From JAVJSD01 sp040219575 (GTDB lineage: Bacteria > Planctomycetota > Planctomycetia > Pirellulales > Pirellulaceae): a stretch of 49,794 nucleotides of DNA. A model generated the notes under the pieces. That model was given only the letters and a program-made list of their open reading frames with translations, was not told the origin of the DNA and did no database searches. Position 1 is the first letter of the stretch, and every line of letters starts with the position of its first letter. A program made the position numbers and the translations under genes. This document shows positions 24,513-31,632 of this stretch, piece by piece. Location of the stretch: assembly GCA_040219575.1 (NCBI GenBank), contig JAVJSD010000126.1, positions 1 through 49,794 on the forward strand, read 5' to 3'.

Positions 24513-24583
24513 GACGCTGGAGCCAGACGGCACGGCAATCGGCTGCAACCCGATCGAAGTGGGTTCGACTCCCACCGGCGTCT
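24513..24583 (+). tRNA. tRNA-Cys(GCA)
   Basis: Acceptor GACGCTG/CGGCGTC; anticodon stem ATCGG/CCGAT, loop CTGCAAC; T stem GTGGG/CCCAC; discriminator T. Last tRNA; the first Y-like unit starts 3 bases later. Confidence 0.9.
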
Positions 24584-24585
24584 CT

Positions 24586-24658
24586 GACCGACCAACTGCC
24601 GGTTCGGACTACATCTTACCAATGTGCGATGTCTGAATCATTCCTTCGTTGGAAGGTC
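24586..24658 (+). ncRNA. Y-RNA-like unit 1 (minimal)
   Basis: Outer stem CCAAC (24592-24596) pairs with GTTGG (24648-24652). Beyond a small internal loop, GACC (24586-24589) pairs with GGTC (24655-24658). The conserved core follows the 5' strand (TGCC, then GGACTACAT) and CCTTC precedes the 3' strand. An inner hairpin ACATC/GATGT (24611-24615, 24628-24632) closes it. There is no obvious tRNA or rRNA mimic. It begins 3 bases after tRNA-Cys, so trimming of that tRNA would define its 5' end. By its stem and neighbourhood it should bind the Ro60 protein encoded 1 kb downstream. Confidence 0.7.
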
Positions 24659-24666
24659 GAAGTACA

Positions 24667-24747
24667 CGCTCAACTGCCCGTCGTGACTACATCCCAGGCT
24701 GTTAACCTGGTGCCATGAGCACCGTCTCGATGACACTTCGTTGAGCG
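24667..24747 (+). ncRNA. Y-RNA-like unit 2 with Asn-type anticodon hairpin
   Basis: Outer stem CGCTCAAC (24667-24674) pairs perfectly with GTTGAGCG (24740-24747). Core motifs are TGCC, TGACTACAT and ACTTC. The insert contains CCAGG-CTGTTAA-CCTGG (24694-24710), a textbook anticodon stem-loop with anticodon GTT (Asn), followed by a second hairpin GGTGC/GCACC that shares two bases with it. CCTTTT follows the unit. Unlike units 4-7, the anticodon loop is intact and no T arm is present. I infer a Ro60-bound RNA offering an Asn anticodon hairpin to a partner or nuclease. Confidence 0.72.
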
Positions 24748-24763
24748 CCTTTTGAAACAACAT

Positions 24764-24937
24764 GCCCAACTGCCTGCTGGGAGTACATGACGGTCCTAAG
24801 GTAGCGATGCCGGGCGACCGGCTAGTGAACGGCGCTGGAGTCTCTCCGAGACAATGGGGCCAGTCAACGGTCAGCGGTTCCGATTGCTGGTACGGACGGC
24901 CGTAGAAAACATCCCTCTTGGCTAACCTTCGTTGGGC
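24764..24937 (+). ncRNA. Y-RNA-like unit 3 with permuted 23S rRNA helix-69 module
   Basis: Outer stem GCCCAAC (24764-24770) pairs with GTTGGGC (24931-24937), followed by six T. Core motifs are TGCC, GGGAGTACAT and CCTTC. The insert begins ACGGTCCTAAGGTAGCGA (24790-24807), identical to the universally conserved 23S segment that forms the 3' strand of helix 69 and its junction. It then has a GNRA-capped hairpin (GCCGG-GCGA-CCGGC, 24809-24822) where helix 71 would be, then AGTGAACGGCG and GTCTC/GAGAC pieces like the following 23S region. It ends with CGGCCGTA (24897-24904), the sequence that in 23S precedes helix 69. GGCCGT (24898-24903) can pair with ACGGTC (24790-24795), so helix 69 is rebuilt with the Y stem in place of its loop. 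The order is circularly permuted relative to 23S. Confidence 0.75.
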
Positions 24938-24953
24938 TTTTTTGAAAACACAC

Positions 24954-25065
24954 GGCGACTGCCGGCTTGGAGTACATGGTTCGATTCTGTCCGCCTCCGC
25001 TTCCGATCATTTTCGGGAGGCGGCGCTCACTTGGGAGCGGGTAACTCTGACCAACCTTCGTCGCC
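24954..25065 (+). ncRNA. Y-RNA-like unit 4 with permuted tRNA module
   Basis: Outer stem GGCGAC (24954-24959) pairs with GTCGCC (25060-25065). Core motifs are TGCC, TTGGAGTACAT and CCTTC. A T-loop TTCGATT (24980-24986) is followed by CCGCCTCC (24991-24998), then G-C-T, a short linker, and GGAGGCGG (25016-25023), which pairs perfectly with it. This is an acceptor stem with its two ends joined by a loop instead of being free. A D-arm-like hairpin CGCTC/GAGCG (25024-25028, 25035-25039) follows. The order T arm, acceptor, D arm is a circular permutation of tRNA. The acceptor and its G-CT end resemble the Ser tRNAs of the array. Confidence 0.78.
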
Positions 25066-25073
25066 ACCAAAAC

Positions 25074-25215
25074 ATGACCGACTGCCGGATTGGAGTACAT
25101 GGCTCATAACCCGGGGGTTGTGGGTTCGACTCCCACCGGCGCGACTCGAAGACCTAGCGCCGTAGCTCAATGGCAGAGCACCGTAAGTCTCTGGTTCAAC
25201 AACCTCGTCGGTCAT
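25074..25215 (+). ncRNA. Y-RNA-like unit 5 with permuted CAU-type tRNA module
   Basis: The longest outer stem of the set: ATGACCGAC (25074-25082) with GTCGGTCAT (25207-25215), 9 bp. The insert holds nearly a whole tRNA in permuted order: anticodon-loop sequence CTCATAA (25103-25109), T arm GTGGG-TTCGACT-CCCAC (25120-25136), acceptor 3' strand with A-CT (25137-25146), linker, acceptor 5' strand GCGCCG (25157-25162), T-A, then a perfect D arm GCTC-AATGGCA-GAGC (25165-25179). Three anticodon-stem pairs remain (CCG 25181-25183 with CGG 25112-25114) before the molecule opens into the Y stem. So the Y stem replaces the anticodon loop and the acceptor end is sealed. Confidence 0.82.
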
Positions 25216-25225
25216 TTGAAACAAC

Positions 25226-25363
25226 TTCCCGACTGACTGCTGGAGTACATCAACTCTGTGATCGAAAGATCGTGCGGGTTCGAGTCCCGCCAGTGCCCAA
25301 GGGCGCTGTGGTGAAATCGGAAGACACGCGGAGATTCTCCTCTGGCGAACCCTTCGTCGGGAA
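25226..25363 (+). ncRNA. Y-RNA-like unit 6 with permuted Leu-type tRNA module
   Basis: Outer stem TTCCCGAC (25226-25233) pairs perfectly with GTCGGGAA (25356-25363). Core TGAC (variant of TGCC), TGGAGTACAT and CCTTC. The insert has a GAAA-capped hairpin GATC/GATC (25260-25271), like a class II variable arm, then T arm GCGGG-TTCGAGT-CCCGC (25274-25290). The acceptor CAGTGCC/GGCGCTG (25291-25297, 25302-25308) is closed by CAAG. Then comes a D region TGGTGAAATCGG-AAGACACGC, a form typical of bacterial tRNA-Leu. The permuted order is the same as in units 4, 5 and 7. Confidence 0.8.
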
Positions 25364-25370
25364 CGAAACA

Positions 25371-25518
25371 CACTCGACTGCCGGAGTGGAGTACATGGTT
25401 TTGCAGGTTCGATTCCCGCCCGGCCCCCTCAGATCAACACATCTATGGGGCCGGACCTTGTGAACCGCGCGTGCGCGGCTTCGCAGGGATTCGCTCTGCC
25501 CCACAACTTCGTCGAGTG
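25371..25518 (+). ncRNA. Y-RNA-like unit 7 with permuted tRNA module (His-like end)
   Basis: Outer stem CACTCGAC (25371-25378) pairs perfectly with GTCGAGTG (25511-25518). Core TGCC, TGGAGTACAT and ACTTC. T arm GCAGG-TTCGATT-CCCGC (25403-25419, one mismatch) is followed by acceptor CCGGCCC-C-CT, a loop, and G-GGGCCGG (25447-25454). The extra G faces C73, the tRNA-His identity pair, and TTGTGAA with a GTG triplet lies just after at 25458-25464. The rest is GC-rich (GCGCGTGCGC) and lacks a standard D arm. It overlaps a spurious upstream extension of the ro60 reading frame. Confidence 0.75.
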
Positions 25519-25527
25519 CCAATACAC

Positions 25528-25592
25528 GATCCGACTGCCGGTGTGGAGTACATCCACCAACCGCGACTCTGCACTCAAGACTTCGTCGGATC
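25528..25592 (+). ncRNA. Y-RNA-like unit 8 (minimal), in the ro60 leader
   Basis: Outer stem GATCCGAC (25528-25535) pairs perfectly with GTCGGATC (25585-25592), followed by TTTTT. Core TGCC, TGTGGAGTACAT and ACTTC. An inner hairpin GTGGA-GTACA-TCCAC (25543-25557) forms within the conserved box. There is no tRNA or rRNA insert. The unit ends 8 bases before the ro60 ribosome binding site (25601-25607), so it may be both a free small RNA and the 5' leader of ro60 mRNA, where Ro60 binding could block translation. Confidence 0.72.
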
Positions 25593-25600
25593 TTTTTCAG

Positions 25601-25607
25601 AAGGAGG
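25601..25607 (+). promoter_or_regulatory. Ribosome binding site of ro60
   Basis: AAGGAGG. Spacing favours the second of two adjacent ATG codons (25610 and 25613), 5 bases downstream. It places the start after all Y-like units and excludes the 55-residue upstream extension. Confidence 0.85.
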
Positions 25608-25612
25608 TCATG

Positions 25613-27223
<1,611 letters not shown>

Positions 27224-27244
27224 AGCGGCTCTGCGGTTGAAACC

Positions 27245-27284
27245 GACGCCCCTGGTTCGAGCAATCGGGCCGGGGGCGTATTTT
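27245..27284 (+). terminator. Terminator after ro60
   Basis: ACGCCCC (27246-27252) pairs with GGGGCGT (27273-27279), followed by ATTTTG. It begins 22 bases after the ro60 stop and would close the tRNA / Y RNA / ro60 transcript. Confidence 0.7.
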
Positions 27285-27446
27285 GTAACCAGCTTGCTTC
27301 TTGAGCGTCACGGGCGATGGCATCGACCTTCAGCCATCTTTGCCGCTACGCGATCAATTACGACCTGGAATGGAATCCAAGCCGTACCGAAACCCGGTTG
27401 CGAGGAAAGATCGGCTTTCTCAGAATGGACACGTGTGACGAAAGTG

Positions 27447-27474
27447 TTGCCGGCTTTTTCGGTCGAGTGATAAT
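27447..27474 (+). promoter_or_regulatory. Sigma70-type promoter
   Basis: TTGCCG (27447-27452), 16-base spacer, GATAAT (27469-27474). It faces the small gene at 27576. The palindrome at 27495-27517 lies just past the expected transcription start. Confidence 0.6.
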
Positions 27475-27494
27475 GTCCTGTTCCACGTTGCGTC

Positions 27495-27517
27495 GTGTGG
27501 CCAATGACTGGCCACAC
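27495..27517 (+). promoter_or_regulatory. Operator-like palindrome
   Basis: GTGTGGCCA and TGGCCACAC are perfect 9-bp arms around ATGAC. No T run follows, and the position just after a promoter fits a repressor site better than a terminator. Confidence 0.55.
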
Positions 27518-27575
27518 TGAATCTTGACGCTGTCGGCTCCCAAGAGGTGGAGCAGCAGCAATAAGGAACAAATTA

Positions 27576-27971
27576 ATGGAAACGCCTCAACTTTGGGCCT
27601 ACGAAAAGGAACGCCGTCTCCAGACCCACGTGATCAAATCGAAGCTGACTGAGGCAGGCTCGCCAGAGCAGCTCCAGCAGTTGGCCGAGGAGATTGCCAG
27701 AGTCGCCAGTACGACGTTCTTCGAGGATCGTTTCGGGTGCTTCTCCAGTCGTAATCGCAGCGCTGTGTACGTCAACATGGGGCCGACAAATCTCTGGATC
27801 CGTGAACAACTGGAGCTACTCGCGCAGGCGAAAGGCTGTCCGGTTCTGGCAAGCGCCGTGGACTCGCCCCACGATCCTTACACGTTCGTGTGCATCTTCA
27901 ATTCCGCGGATGGTGAAACTTGGTCGAAGATCGCGAGAAAGATCTGGCAGCGGGGTGTGCCGTTGGAGTGA
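27576..27971 (+). CDS. Hypothetical protein, 131 residues
   Basis: Starts METPQLWAYEKERRLQ; AAGGAAC lies about 9 bases upstream. A helical first half (SPEQLQQLAEEIARV) is followed by a beta-rich part with RFGCFSSRNRSAVYVNMG and a C-terminal helix. No family recognised, no signal peptide. A promoter with an operator-like palindrome lies 60-130 bases upstream, so it is probably a regulated single gene. The next sequence on this strand is a pseudogene. Confidence 0.6.
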   Translation: METPQLWAYEKERRLQTHVIKSKLTEAGSPEQLQQLAEEIARVASTTFFEDRFGCFSSRNRSAVYVNMGPTNLWIREQLELLAQAKGCPVLASAVDSPHDPYTFVCIFNSADGETWSKIARKIWQRGVPLE

Positions 27972-28079
27972 TTTGTACGAACGTGCGTCGACGAGCAGTC
28001 AGACGTCCACTCGCGACGCGGCCACGGCCAACCTGGCCGGTTCACCGGCCAGTTGATCTGCAACGGCGAGCGGATCTTG

Positions 28080-28373
28080 CGCTGTCCCCGGGCAGCGTGC
28101 TCGTGCCGGCGGGCATGAACGTGGCCGATCGCCGGATTGTTGAATTGGTTAGTCCGGGCGACCTCGTGATTACGGCGGACATTCCGCTGGCTGCCGAGGT
28201 TGTCGCCAAGGGCGGGCAGGCGCTCGATCCTCGCGGCGAACTGTACACGAATACGAACGTCGGCGAGCGACTCGCCGTTCGGAACATGCTTGACCAAATG
28301 CGTGGGGACGGCCAGATCACCGGCGGCCCCGCGAATTTCAACGCCAAGGATCGACAAGCGTTCGCCAATGCAG
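28080..28373 (+). pseudogene. YaiI/YqxD (DUF188) family remnant
   Basis: In one frame the sequence reads VLVPAGMNVADRRIVELV, then GDLVITADIPLAAEV, then ALDPRGELYT, then QITGGPANFNAKDRQAFANA. This is the central and C-terminal part of the UPF0178/YaiI family. The N-terminal third, which carries the family's conserved acidic and Cys residues, is missing, and no suitable start exists. The frame is fused at the 3' end to unrelated sequence. Confidence 0.75.
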
Positions 28374-28409
28374 GTTCTTGGGGGCGCTATCTTGCCGCAC
28401 AGTTCTTTC

Positions 28410-29060
28410 ATGTTCGTTGGCGCGGCATTCCTCTTCATGGCCGCGTCCCCTTTGGCTCGCGCCCATGCAGCCGACCGCGACGCCCTCGACCGGAAGGTGC
28501 AACCCGTGATCGACGAAGTCGACAAGATCTGCCGCCAGCAGTCGGTCTACATTATCGGCCCGGAGAAGGCCAAGCGCCTCGCCGAATTGGTCCGTCAGAA
28601 GAAGCCCGCGCTTGTCGTGGAGTGCGGTACAGCAATCGGCTAGTCGGGGCTGTGGATCGCCCGTGAATTGAAGGCCGCCGGTCACGGTAAGCTGATCACG
28701 ATCGAGATCGACGAGGAGCGGGCGAAGCGGGCACAGGCTAACTTCGAGAAGGCCGGCCTTGCCGATGTCGTCGAGGTCCGCGTCGGCGATGCCCGCATGT
28801 TGACCGGCGAGATCGAAGGCCCCGTCGATTTCCTGTTTATCGACTGCAACTACTCCAACTACGCGACTTGTTTTCAGGGTATTGAGAGGCAGTTCGCGCC
28901 CGACGCTGTCGTCGTGGCCGACGATGTTGGCATCGGCGCGGACGGAATGAAGGGCTAGCTCGACCACGTGTGATCGAAGTGTCGCAGCCAGACCGAATGG
29001 TTCGACATCGACCTGCCGTGGACTCAGCGGGACGCGATGGACGTGACGATCATCGACGCG
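28410..29060 (+). pseudogene. Secreted class I O-methyltransferase, three in-frame stops
   Basis: ATG at 28410, signal peptide (MFVGAAFLFMAASPLARAHA), then a SAM-methyltransferase fold: ALVVECGTAIG, LITIEIDEERAKRAQ, VRVGDARML and DFLFIDCN. Three stops interrupt one uninterrupted frame: TAG at 28641-28643 and TAG at 28956-28958, both at positions where I would expect Tyr, and a TGA shortly after where Arg is expected. Sequence beyond still reads WFDIDLPWTQRDAMDVTII, the normal C-terminus. No frameshift is needed, so this is a recent, lightly decayed pseudogene. Confidence 0.8.
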
Positions 29061-29204
29061 AAGTGGAAGAAACGGCGGTCAAACGAATGGACTTCGTCAA
29101 CGTCGGGCGACCGTGGCGTGCAACTGGCCAATCGGAAGGGAGATGAACTCTCGACTTCTTACCGAGCATCACGGCGATAGTGGTACATCACCGTATTAAC
29201 GCCA

Positions 29205-29951
29205 TCACTGTTGGTCAATCCATTCGAGATAGGGGATTCCGCCGTGGGGAGGATGCCGCCAAGTGCGCGGGATAACTGGCGTCCAATGGTCGAGAAGTCC
29301 AAACTCGTTTGGAATCGGATCGGGAGTTCGTGCGGCCGCATAGACGCTGGGAAACTTCTTTCGGACGTACGCAGTGTCGTAGGTCGTGTCGACACCGTGG
29401 GCCGCAAGGACTTCGTCCCCTGCGACGTGAAAATAGAAGAACTTGCCACCTGCGAGTCGATCAACATTGGGAACGGATTCGACAAGCTGTTCAGTCGTCC
29501 AACCGCTTGGAATGCCGTCCTTGTTAGCGACCGGCGGAGCACAGAGGATGAGTTGATCGATGTCAAATTCAGCGTGATGCGTCGCGACGTTTGCCACGAG
29601 GCAGCCCGCGCTGTGGCCGACGAACCGGAAGTAGGTCGTTCCATAGTCGCGGCGAAGTCGATCGCATCGGTCGAGCAGTTCAGTTGCCGCCGTACGGACG
29701 GCCTTGTATCCCGGTCTGGACGTGTCTTTCCAGCCAAAGAACTTCTCACGATTGAAGCCGAACGTGCCGAATCGGTTGTGGCCGTAGAGATCCCAATGGC
29801 GGCTGGCAAACCGATAGAAGCTGTTTGGCAGGTTGGGCATGTACCAGAAGAAGGCCGGTATTTCCTCGAATGGCCCTCGGCCACGGCTCGGCAGCGAGAA
29901 CTTGCCTCCGATCAGAAACGTGATGGATGGGATGTTGCGTCGCCGGGCCAT
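29205..29951 (-). CDS. Alpha/beta hydrolase-like protein
   Basis: 248 residues if started at MARRRNIPSITFLIGGKF (ATG at 29949-29951); the frame stays open to 30104 but the added residues look random. The elbow FVGHSAGC (about residues 116-123) holds the likely catalytic Ser, and a terminal HWTPVIPR segment could supply the His. An N-terminal strand ITFLIGGKFS and a Tyr/Trp-rich lid (PAFFWYMPNLPNSFYRF) fit a lipase-like fold. The substrate is unknown. It stands alone on the minus strand. Confidence 0.65.
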   Translation of the reverse strand: MARRRNIPSITFLIGGKFSLPSRGRGPFEEIPAFFWYMPNLPNSFYRFASRHWDLYGHNRFGTFGFNREKFFGWKDTSRPGYKAVRTAATELLDRCDRLRRDYGTTYFRFVGHSAGCLVANVATHHAEFDIDQLILCAPPVANKDGIPSGWTTEQLVESVPNVDRLAGGKFFYFHVAGDEVLAAHGVDTTYDTAYVRKKFPSVYAAARTPDPIPNEFGLLDHWTPVIPRTWRHPPHGGIPYLEWIDQQ

Positions 29952-30650
29952 GCTGCTACCCCAGTACAGAAGAGCGTGATGGACAACTTGTTCACGTGCA
30001 ATTCTATCGAGGTCCGTGACGTCAGGCGAGCACAGCGATCGGCTAATGCGCGTAGTCAGCGTTGCGGTGCAGTGGACATCGCCACGATGCATTGGGGACG
30101 GCAACAGAGTGGCAGCCGCACCATTCTGCGGACGCAGTCATTCATGCCGCATCGATTGGACGTCGGCGGGTGTTTTTGAGCAAACGGGGGCCTTTCGCGC
30201 CGCCGCCCAGCATCTTGACTGATGCATCGCTTGAGACCACTCTCGACGGGGATGTCGAATTAACGGGAATATGGACATGTTGTCCGGATGACGCTGCGCC
30301 GAGAGGTCGTCTCTGAAATACGCTTGCTTCTGAAAGGGAAGCTCTGGCCGCATAACTGTTGCGCACTTTGACCGAGGTACAGACGCGCCTCGCGAGCGTC
30401 CCAGCCCCGCAGCCCATTCCAGTGAACTCCCACGGCCCTCAATGACTTCACGGTGGTTGTTCCGGATGACCTTGCAGGCGTTCGAGGTAAACGGGCAGTG
30501 GTCAGGAGATGCTGCCCGACTACCACACTTCTACCACGTTTGTGCGAAAACCCGTGAAAACAGGTGAAATATGGTGATAGGTTGCAGCGATGTCGATTTT
30601 GCGTAAACTCAAGGGAATTAGGCAGTTTCACGCTGCTCGCGGTGATCAAG
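29952..30650. other. Intergenic region, no supported gene
   Basis: 700 bases upstream of the minus-strand hydrolase and before a tRNA-Pro fragment. All open frames look like chance. A direct-repeat-like TGAAAACAGGTGAAATATGG stretch at about 30554-30573 is AT-richer than its surroundings. No hairpin with a T run was seen. Confidence 0.45.
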
Positions 30651-30699
30651 TAGGCGGTTCGGGACGCAGAGGTCGCTGGTTCGAATCCAGTCGCCCCGA
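30651..30699 (+). tRNA. tRNA-Pro 3' fragment, probable attachment-site copy
   Basis: The 3' half of a Pro(CGG)-type tRNA: anticodon loop TTCGGGA, variable region AGGTC, T arm GCTGG-TTCGAAT-CCAGT, acceptor 3' strand CGCCCCG, then A-CT. No matching 5' half (CGGGGCG and D arm) precedes it. A tRNA 3' end just before integrase remnants is the standard signature of an integrative element's att site. Confidence 0.7.
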
Positions 30700-30820
30700 C
30701 TTCACCTAAATCCTGCCGAAATCTACTCTTAGATTACCTGCCGGCCTTCGGCAGTGCGGCCATTTTCCTCGGCTAGAAACGGTACGTACCGTTTACCCGC
30801 CAACAAGGAGAAGCCGCGTT

Positions 30821-30913
30821 ATGCCGAAACTCGCTGAAGGGCGATTGCCCAAGTACCGTAAGCACAGAGCCAGCGGTCAGGCCGTCGTCACAATCGCTGG
30901 GCAGGATCGTTAG
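30821..30913 (+). pseudogene. Tyrosine integrase, N-terminal remnant
   Basis: Strong AAGGAG site, ATG at 30821, then MPKLAEGRLPKYRKHRASG and QAVVTIAGQDR before a stop. This is the start of a planctomycete-type site-specific integrase; the continuation (TTGGCCC) appears in another frame, so the gene is broken after 30 residues. Confidence 0.65.
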
Positions 30914-31023
30914 TTGGCCCGCGTCGTCGTAGGTGCGCGAGGTGACCGGCGAGGACTGTCCGCCTCCGCCGTCGGGATCGGGCGGCCGCGAAGATATTGG
31001 CGCAGCCGCCGAGGGCGTTGGAA

Positions 31024-31281
31024 TTAGAGAAAACGTAGGGCGCCGACCCCCTGGTTGAAGCTGCTGAAGCTCGCCTTCCGCTCCTGCAGCAGATAAAGCT
31101 GATACTGCCGCACGTGCTCTTCGTTCAACGCATCGGGAGAGCGGCCGAAGTGCTGCGCGAGCTGGGCCACTTGCCGGACGTACGTCTCGATGGTCCTGGG
31201 CGAGCGATTACGCAGCCGCAGGTCGTCGATCACCCACGGCGCGCAGCACGGCCGCGACCAGGAATCCGAATGCGAATCCAC
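31024..31281 (-). pseudogene. Phage-type integrase N-terminal (SAM-like) remnant
   Basis: Reads VIDDLRLRNRSPRTIETY, then VRQVAQLAQHFGRSPDAL, then VRQYQLYLLQERKAS and FNQGVGALRFL, then stops. This is the core-binding domain of a tyrosine recombinase; the catalytic domain is absent. The N-terminal side runs into the rhomboid remnant. A second, different integrase relic next to the one at 30821. Confidence 0.7.
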
Positions 31282-31632
31282 CGATATGCGCCCACCAGGC
31301 GACGCCGGTCGTCTGCACCGACGTAACCGACCAGACGCCTTGGATGAGCTGGAGGAGGAACCAGATCACAAGAAACACGGGGGCCGGCAAGACGATCATC
31401 GGAAGGATGAAGCCGATCGGCAACAGCGACACGACCTTGGCCCGAGGATAGAGCAGCAGGTAGGCCCCCATCACGCCGGCGATCGCACCGCTGGCACCGA
31501 TTGTGGGCACCGTGGACAAGGGAGCAGACAGAAGGTGCGAAGCGCTCGCGGCAACGCCGGCGACGACGTAGAAGATCAGATAGCCGACGTGTCCGATCCG
31601 GTCCTCGACGTTGTCGCCGAAGATCCAGCGAG
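31208..31632 (-). pseudogene. Rhomboid protease, C-terminal remnant
   Basis: From WIFGDNVEDRIGH it reads through several membrane segments with GASGAIAG (catalytic Ser), a YLLLYPRAKV helix and HIGGFAFGF (catalytic His). The N-terminal membrane helices before WIFGDNVED are missing and sequence upstream in frame is unrelated. It overlaps the integrase relic at its 3' end, so the region is a patchwork of truncated genes. Confidence 0.7.

Larger units (their letters stand above)
20909..24583 (+). other. tRNA array: 42 genes, all 20 amino acids
   Basis: 42 tRNA genes on one strand, usually 5-30 bases apart. None encodes CCA. In all 42, the base after the acceptor stem (N73) is followed by C-T. 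Spacers often contain A-rich ACAAC-like words (for example before 21650, 22099, 23714 and 23795), and similar words precede the Y-like units. Anticodons: Phe GAA; Arg ACG, CCT, TCG, GCG; Pro GGG, CGG, TGG; Ile GAT, TAT; Lys TTT, CTT; Thr CGT, GGT, TGT; Gly GCC, TCC; Asn GTT; Ser CGA, TGA, GCT, GGA; Gln TTG, CTG; Trp CCA; Ala CGC, TGC, GGC; Val CAC, GAC; Leu CAG twice, CAA, GAG; Asp GTC; Tyr GTA; Glu TTC, CTC; Met CAT twice; His GTG; Cys GCA. Confidence 0.92.

Noticed and set aside
21467..24622. Long open frames opposite and across the tRNA array
   Set aside because: They translate tRNA T loops into recurring peptides (such as ESNPR) and have no family features; they are by-products of the tRNA genes.
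24790..24807. An I-CeuI-type homing endonuclease site
   Set aside because: The similarity comes from the conserved 23S segment; no endonuclease gene is near, and the matching upstream half occurs permuted at the other end of the unit.
24764..24937. A simple 23S rRNA pseudogene fragment
   Set aside because: Segment order is permuted, helices are shortened with a GNRA cap, and the whole is held within a paired Y stem.
24586..25592. The recurring TGGAGTACAT box as a CRISPR array
   Set aside because: Repeats are short, spacing is irregular (about 65-175 bases), and flanking bases pair within each unit.
25445..25612. A 55-residue N-terminal extension of Ro60
   Set aside because: It reads through Y units 7 and 8, and an ideal ribosome site sits just before the ATG pair at 25610/25613.
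27920..28666. A 248-codon frame as one intact gene
   Set aside because: It joins the tail of the preceding gene's region, a truncated YaiI-type domain and out-of-frame methyltransferase sequence.
28641..28958. Stop-codon recoding (TAG as Tyr)
   Set aside because: No suppressor tRNA is visible, a TGA also interrupts the gene, and neighbouring genes are decaying too.
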